Source: Ahaetulla prasina (lineage: Eukaryota > Chordata > Lepidosauria > Squamata > Colubridae). Taken from it: DNA of 64,000 nt. Of the stretch, positions 61,301 to 64,000 are shown piece after piece. The notes beneath the pieces are model-generated. The model made no database searches. It was not told the origin of the DNA and was given only the letters and a program-made list of their open reading frames with translations. The translations under genes and the position numbers were made by a program. The DNA is taken from NCBI RefSeq assembly GCF_028640845.1, contig NC_080540.1:280937524-281001523 (forward strand), written 5' to 3'. Numbering within the stretch: the first letter of the stretch is position 1; every line of letters begins with the position of its first letter.

Positions 61301-63278
61301 AGTGAGCTAGCTTGTCACACATACACCAACCTGTCCCCGTTTTACACTATAGAGGAGTAAGTAGAGAACTTTTCTTACTCTCTTGCCTGAATATTCTGCT
61401 AAATAACCTCAGAGCCCTCAAGAGAATTATGGTATAATGGGAGTCAAGCACAGGTAAGTGAACAGTACCCAGTCCATAGCTTCTCTAATAAAACAAATTA
61501 CAAAAGCAACTTCGTGGAAAATGAAACAGTATTTTAAAATGTGCTCTTAAGGTGATTTACTAACCTTTGGCCCATAGAAAGCTCCATCTCCAGGGTTCAG
61601 TTCCCATTTCTCGCCAAACTCATTCAGGCTATTTTCAAGTTGCTAGTGGAAAATGATATGCCAAATATTAATGGATTTGTTCTAAGCAAAATGATTGGTT
61701 GTTTCTCTCCTTCACAACACAAACATTAGAGGAGTTTACTTCTTGCTTTGGTCAGTATGTGTGTATATTTGTATATTCAAGTCAGTATTAACCCTGGTGA
61801 CTGCTTTACTTCTGTTTTACTCAGTTAACTGCCTTGAATCTCAAGAAGCTGACAATATATGTATCAGTAAATACAATATTCACCAAGCTAGGCTGAATCA
61901 CAGTACTATCTTATTATCAGAAACTCTTCCTTCCAATCTCAGGATCCCTTAAGGTGGACTAAAAATATGCTGAGCATCAGTTAGTTATATAACTAACATG
62001 TGCTTTTAGACTAAATTTACTTATAAGTGTGATCCACTAAAACTATTTTCCCTGGCAATGGATTCTGTAGTCTGAATTTACTAGGTAGCAGAATCATTTA
62101 AATCTATAGTAGCCCAAAGTTCATGGCAGCCTACGGCCATGATTGCCAAAGATCAGAAGGAATCACCTCCGTGCTACAGTTCACAAAATTATATGCCTTT
62201 TAATGAAAGTTGTCAGTTCAAAAAGTTGTGCCAAACTTGTTCAGTACACAGGGTCAGTCCCTTTTGGCCTCCTAAATTTTGTTCCCCTTAATCCTCATGC
62301 TAACGGCTCTTTCCTTTCCTGCTCTCTCTAACCTATATGGAACTTGTGTATCTAAGGTTATTGAAAAAAAAATTCACATAAAGAATGTGGGTTTTTTTTT
62401 TCATCCTCTTGGAGACGAGTTATTTGAAGACATCAGGGACTGCAGATTCCATACAATTTAACCCCCAAACTACTAATTGGAAATTACATATTTGGATACA
62501 GCTTTCTTGGACTGATTTACGTTGGCCCATTTACTACACTATTATAGGAAATAAATGAACAAACCACTATATTTAGGACACAAATACCTTTTCGGCTTCA
62601 TTCCACACTTCAATATCTCCAAGGAACTTTTCGGGACGGGTAGAGAGGTGAAGTTTGAAGGAAAAACCAAAGACTTCATACACAGTGCGCAAGAATTCCA
62701 GGCAACTTTTGATCTCCCCTTCAATCTGTCCATGAAATGAAAAGACCCAATGCTATCAATATCCATTCATTTTTATAACACTATTTTCCTTAAATTACCC
62801 TCGATCAGGGTGTCAAAAAGGAGGGTTGTATTTGACTTCGGGGGCGGGGGGAGGTTGGGCATGGCCAGGGTGAGTGTGGCCAGCTCGACGTCACTCGTGT
62901 CAGGGGCGCCTATAGTGGCCCATGGTGCCTCCGCCAGTGAAAACGGAGGTCAGGAGGACCACGTGTGGCCCTTCCAAGCTCCATTTTCACTGGCAGAGGT
63001 ACTGCGAGCCAGTACTTCACTGTTTCCAGGGCGACCCCGCATTCTAAGCACCCCACGGGACGAATCCAGCCCTGAAGCCTTGAGCTTGACACCCCTGCCC
63101 TAGATCATTTCCCACCTGCTCCATGGCACAAAATATGTGAGCGTCATCTTGCTGGAACCGCCTCACTCGGGTGAGACCGGTCAGCGTCCCAGACAGTTCG
63201 TTACGGTGCAGAACTCCGAAGTCAGCCAGGCGCAGAGGCAGCTCCCTCCAAGATCTTGGTCGATGATCAAACATAAGA
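52245..63278 (-). CDS. TARS1: TARS1 (3' half, eight exons): cytosolic threonyl-tRNA synthetase
   Basis: Seen: eight minus-strand exons (63278-63116, 62725-62588, 61642-61565, 58414-58314, 58225-58121, 55912-55840, 54592-54478, 52393-52245) with consistent phases, giving 306 residues to a TAA stop. The protein has class II aminoacyl-tRNA synthetase motif 2 ([14 protein letters not shown]), motif 3 ([14 protein letters not shown]) and the C-terminal anticodon-binding domain, ending AEEEF. Known: the enzyme joins threonine to tRNA-Thr with ATP in the cytosol. The N-terminal TGS and editing domains and the start of the catalytic core lie beyond 64000. The paralogue TARS3 is the alternative; the convergent neighbour ADAMTS12 favours TARS1. 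The coordinates include introns. Confidence 0.93.
52812..53355 (-). mobile_element. BovB (RTE) LINE 3' end
   Basis: Minus strand: [36 protein letters not shown], then [11 protein letters not shown] and the (ACA)n end; upstream [11 protein letters not shown]. This is the RTE-BovB C-terminus. It lies in the last TARS1 intron. Confidence 0.9.
53366..53560 (+). mobile_element. L2-type LINE 3' UTR
   Basis: ggctgtacaccgccctgagt, ccttcgggagaagggcggta, then (AAATA)n. Confidence 0.85.
53660..53745 (-). mobile_element. CR1/L3 LINE 3' tail
   Basis: agaataacagagttggaagg, tcatctagtccaacccccca, inverse of the standard CR1 3' end. Confidence 0.8.
53855..54122. mobile_element. hairpin hAT-like MITE split by a short insertion
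   Basis: Halves cagagtttctcaactgtggc and agttgagaaacactg are separated by about 150 bp (53905-54060) flanked by caacaga on both sides, itself ending in an A-rich LINE/SINE-like acaataataaagatttgatt. Confidence 0.6.
54478..54592 (-). CDS. TARS1: TARS1 exon, anticodon-binding domain
   Basis: 115 bp, phase 0 in and phase 1 out. It reads [20 protein letters not shown] then [18 protein letters not shown]. KIRNAQLxQYNFIL is highly conserved in ThrRS. The donor gtaaaag is followed on the minus strand by a short GT run. Confidence 0.95.
55007..55141. mobile_element. palindromic hAT-like MITE with exact TSD
   Basis: 135-bp almost perfect hairpin caggggtctgcaaacttggc ... ccaagtttgcagacccctg, flanked by CCCTAGGA at 54999-55006 and 55142-55149. 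Confidence 0.9.
55150..55430 (+). mobile_element. CR1-like LINE 3' end
   Basis: gagagcttatgcaccagaga, caaattccttgtgtttccaa, caataaattattctatgct. Same module as 9742 and 36210. Confidence 0.65.
55840..55912 (-). CDS. TARS1: TARS1 exon, start of the anticodon-binding domain
   Basis: 73 bp. One base completes the Trp codon, then [14 protein letters not shown] and [10 protein letters not shown]. WLSPxQVxVIPV begins the HGTP anticodon-binding domain shared by Thr, Pro, Gly and His synthetases. The donor gtaagt is a consensus site. Confidence 0.94.
56240..56310. mobile_element. TA-target MITE, right end
   Basis: cagcactgttgtaactttga and gtaagtcaaggactacctgta. Confidence 0.6.
56745..57175 (+). mobile_element. 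CR1-like LINE 3' end interrupted by an L2 tail
   Basis: Left half tatgacctatgacttgctg, right half gagagcctgtgcaccagaga, gtccaatcacacttagccaa and (TTCTA)n; the L2 3' UTR at 56858-57066 (minus) lies between. Confidence 0.7.
56858..57066 (-). mobile_element. L2-type LINE 3' UTR, nested
   Basis: Plus strand attattaaatttttataccgc, ccttctcccaagggactcag; inverse of the L2 end. Confidence 0.8.
57300..57475 (+). mobile_element. dispersed repeat, Penelope-like fragment
   Basis: gagctgaagaagcttcttgt, aagtgaaacgtcttcaaaag, gttcagttgcctcttgaaaa. Confidence 0.5.
57522..58098. mobile_element. TA-target MITE split by an L2 tail
   Basis: Left caggtagtcctcgacttatg, right ggttgtaagtcgaggactag; the L2 3' UTR 57740-57955 (plus, ccgccctgagtccttcagga, (AAATA)n) is inside. 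The right end is 23 bases from TARS1 exon 58121-58225. Confidence 0.75.
57740..57955 (+). mobile_element. L2-type LINE 3' UTR, nested
   Basis: taattcggggttttattaat through ttcaggagaagggcggtata and (AAATA)n. Confidence 0.8.
58121..58225 (-). CDS. TARS1: TARS1 exon with class II motif 3
   Basis: 105 bp. The first base completes a Ser codon, then [20 protein letters not shown] and [14 protein letters not shown]. It exits in phase 2 within the Trp codon. [14 protein letters not shown] is motif 3, carrying the ATP-binding Arg. The minus-strand acceptor is cttctag and the donor gtattg. Confidence 0.95.
58314..58414 (-). CDS. TARS1: TARS1 exon, catalytic domain
   Basis: 101 bp, phase 0 in and phase 2 out, minus-strand acceptor cccccaaaag and donor gtaaggag. 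It reads [20 protein letters not shown] then [13 protein letters not shown]. The stretch contains the ThrRS-typical H-C pair and the LDFQLP block. Confidence 0.95.
58480..58600 (+). mobile_element. dispersed repeat, Penelope-like fragment
   Basis: gtgaagaagcttcttggata, agtgaaatgtcttcaagg, ttcagttgcctcttgaaaaa, acctggatgactgagaattt; 66 bases upstream (minus-strand sense) of TARS1 exon 58314-58414. Confidence 0.5.
58748..59917. mobile_element. TA-target MITE split by a gene-fragment-carrying hAT-like element
   Basis: Left end caggtagtcctcgatttaca, right end cttaagtcaaggactaac. The interruption is 58921-59705. Confidence 0.7.
58921..59705. mobile_element. hAT-like element carrying a coiled-coil coding fragment, exact TSD
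   Basis: 785 bp, ends caggggtccccaaccttt ... atttggtgaccgctg (imperfect inverted ends), flanked by TCCTGGAG at 58913-58920 and 59706-59713. About 59145-59560 reads on the plus strand as a charged heptad-like peptide, [59 protein letters not shown], with two in-frame stops. After a frame change it continues [20 protein letters not shown]. Host protein not identified. Confidence 0.75.
59920..60880. other. TARS1 intron, no recognised feature
   Basis: Only a short (ATTTA)n run at about 60419-60440. Confidence 0.3.
60886..61082. mobile_element. hAT-like MITE
   Basis: 197 bp, cagtgatggctaaccttttt ... ataggttcgccatcac; flanks gtctagtc and gtcaagtc match at 7 of 8 bases. Confidence 0.75.
61091..61225. 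mobile_element. palindromic hAT-like MITE, adjacent to the previous one
   Basis: 135-bp hairpin cattgtttctcaaccttggc ... ccaaggtcgagaaacactg. It starts 9 bases after the preceding MITE ends. Confidence 0.8.
61565..61642 (-). CDS. TARS1: TARS1 exon, catalytic domain
   Basis: 78 bp, phase 0 to 0, minus-strand acceptor tttccactag and donor gttagt. It encodes 26 residues, [15 protein letters not shown] and [11 protein letters not shown]. The GAFYGPK stretch is an invariant part of the ThrRS catalytic core. Confidence 0.95.
61650..62587. other. TARS1 intron, no recognised feature
   Basis: Nothing recognised. Confidence 0.3.
62588..62725 (-). CDS. TARS1: TARS1 exon, catalytic domain
   Basis: 138 bp, phase 0 to 0, minus-strand acceptor atggacag and donor gtatttg. 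It reads [39 protein letters not shown] and VWNEAEK, the conserved eukaryotic ThrRS segment after motif 2. Confidence 0.95.
62806..63097. mobile_element. hAT-like MITE close to a TARS1 exon
   Basis: 292 bp, cagggtgtcaaaaagg ... cttgagcttgacacccctg; flanks ccctcgat and ccctagat match at 7 of 8 bases. It ends 18 bases from exon 63116-63278, on the donor side. Confidence 0.8.
63116..63278 (-). CDS. TARS1: TARS1 exon with class II motif 2
   Basis: 163 bp. Read on the minus strand, the acceptor is tttcttcag and the donor gtgggaa. One base completes the incoming codon, then [32 protein letters not shown] and [17 protein letters not shown]. The last block is motif 2 of class II synthetases, including the Arg that contacts ATP and acceptor stem. 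It exits in phase 0. Confidence 0.95.
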
Positions 63279-64000
63279 CTGAAGAAAGTAAGACAAATAG
63301 TTGACATCTGACTGGGATTATATTGCTGAGAATAGCCATATGAAGAATCAGAAACAGTCTTGAAAAGCAGATGCTTTCCTACAATCTGCCAAGTTTCCCC
63401 AACCAGATGTTTTCCAGACAGGTTAAGGACTACAGTTTCAGGATTTCCAACTCAGCAGAGACAGAATTTTATAATTCCTTCTAGCTACCATGTTTGGCCT
63501 GAAGACCATGCTTGCTTTTCAAGTGCTACCAGTACTCTAAAGACCATTCTCTAAAAACACAGGTCGGGTAGGACAAAGCCCACGTTTGATGAATTTGAAT
63601 TTACACGTAATTAATTAAATACAATGAATATGGTTATCCTCGTGGATTTCATTCTCTCTCCTGTTTCATTAAATAGTTCAATCTTTGGCAAGTTTTCGAG
63701 GGGTTGTGAAGCTACACCAAAGTTTAGTGGGGGGGAAAAAAAGGGAAGGTGAGGAGATTTCAGGATCAGTTTTTAATCTCTGTTTTAAGAGTTTCACATG
63801 AACTAGCAAGCAAGCTGGCATTGTAACTGGAATTCAAATAAAGGATCCTAATGTGATGAGAAGCTTTGGCGAGGGTGTTAATATAATGTCACGTAGTAAG
63901 CAATGCTTGGCGTGGGATTGAACGCCCAGGTTGGACTTAACACCGTCACTCCTTCAGTTTGCATAGTAGCTATACAATCTCAAAAAAAAATACCGTACAC
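63279..64000. other. TARS1 intron, no recognised feature
   Basis: No further TARS1 exon was recognised up to the window edge. Confidence 0.3.

Overview
This window is vertebrate nuclear DNA, most likely from a squamate reptile and probably an advanced (colubroid) snake. The evidence is the repeat mix: BovB LINE 3' ends, Sauria-type tRNA SINEs, CR1/L3 LINEs ending in (TTCTA)n or (AATAG)n tails, a near-complete L2-type LINE, and very many short hAT-like and TA-target MITEs. Only two genes are supported. Both are multi-exon and both continue beyond the window. The species call is inference; no marker gene is present.

Plus strand, 3097-45436: the 3' part of a secreted metalloprotease gene of the ADAMTS7/12 type, called ADAMTS12. 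Nine exons join in a single coherent frame (about 794 residues). They encode spacer-1, three thrombospondin type-1 repeats (TSRs), a long Ser/Thr-rich mucin-like segment, three further TSRs and a terminal PLAC domain with the stop codon. The mammalian protein has four TSRs after the mucin segment, so one (the TSR7 equivalent) is not found here.

Minus strand, 63278 down to 52245: the last eight exons of cytosolic threonyl-tRNA synthetase, TARS1 (306 residues in frame). They cover class II motif 2 through motif 3 and the anticodon-binding domain to the stop. The two genes are convergent (tail to tail), as ADAMTS12 and TARS1 are in human, with about 6.8 kb between stop codons. This synteny favours ADAMTS12 over ADAMTS7 and TARS1 over its paralogue.

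Everything else is intron or intergenic sequence filled with transposable elements, often nested. 1-9.6 kb: LINE tails, a BovB insertion with target-site duplication (TSD), hAT MITEs and a Helitron-like element. 9.6-19.5 kb: an LTR, Penelope-like fragments, hAT MITEs and a SINE. 19.5-24.0 kb: an L2-type LINE on the minus strand, with a C2H2 zinc-finger fragment directly upstream. 24.6-36.7 kb: a 188-bp solo LTR with TSD, CR1 and L2 tails, hAT MITEs next to exons, a second copy of the 11-kb LTR, and a long AATAG/AGTAG microsatellite. 38-45 kb: a CR1 LINE, SINEs, microsatellites and nested MITEs. 45-64 kb: Sauria SINE, BovB, L2 tails and MITEs, one of which carries a coiled-coil coding fragment between perfect 8-bp TSDs.

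No bacterial-type system, CRISPR array, functional tRNA or rRNA gene was seen. The most unusual observations are the missing TSR exon, the gene-fragment-carrying hAT-like element, the Helitron candidate, and a ~106-bp near-identical block repeated in two successive introns.
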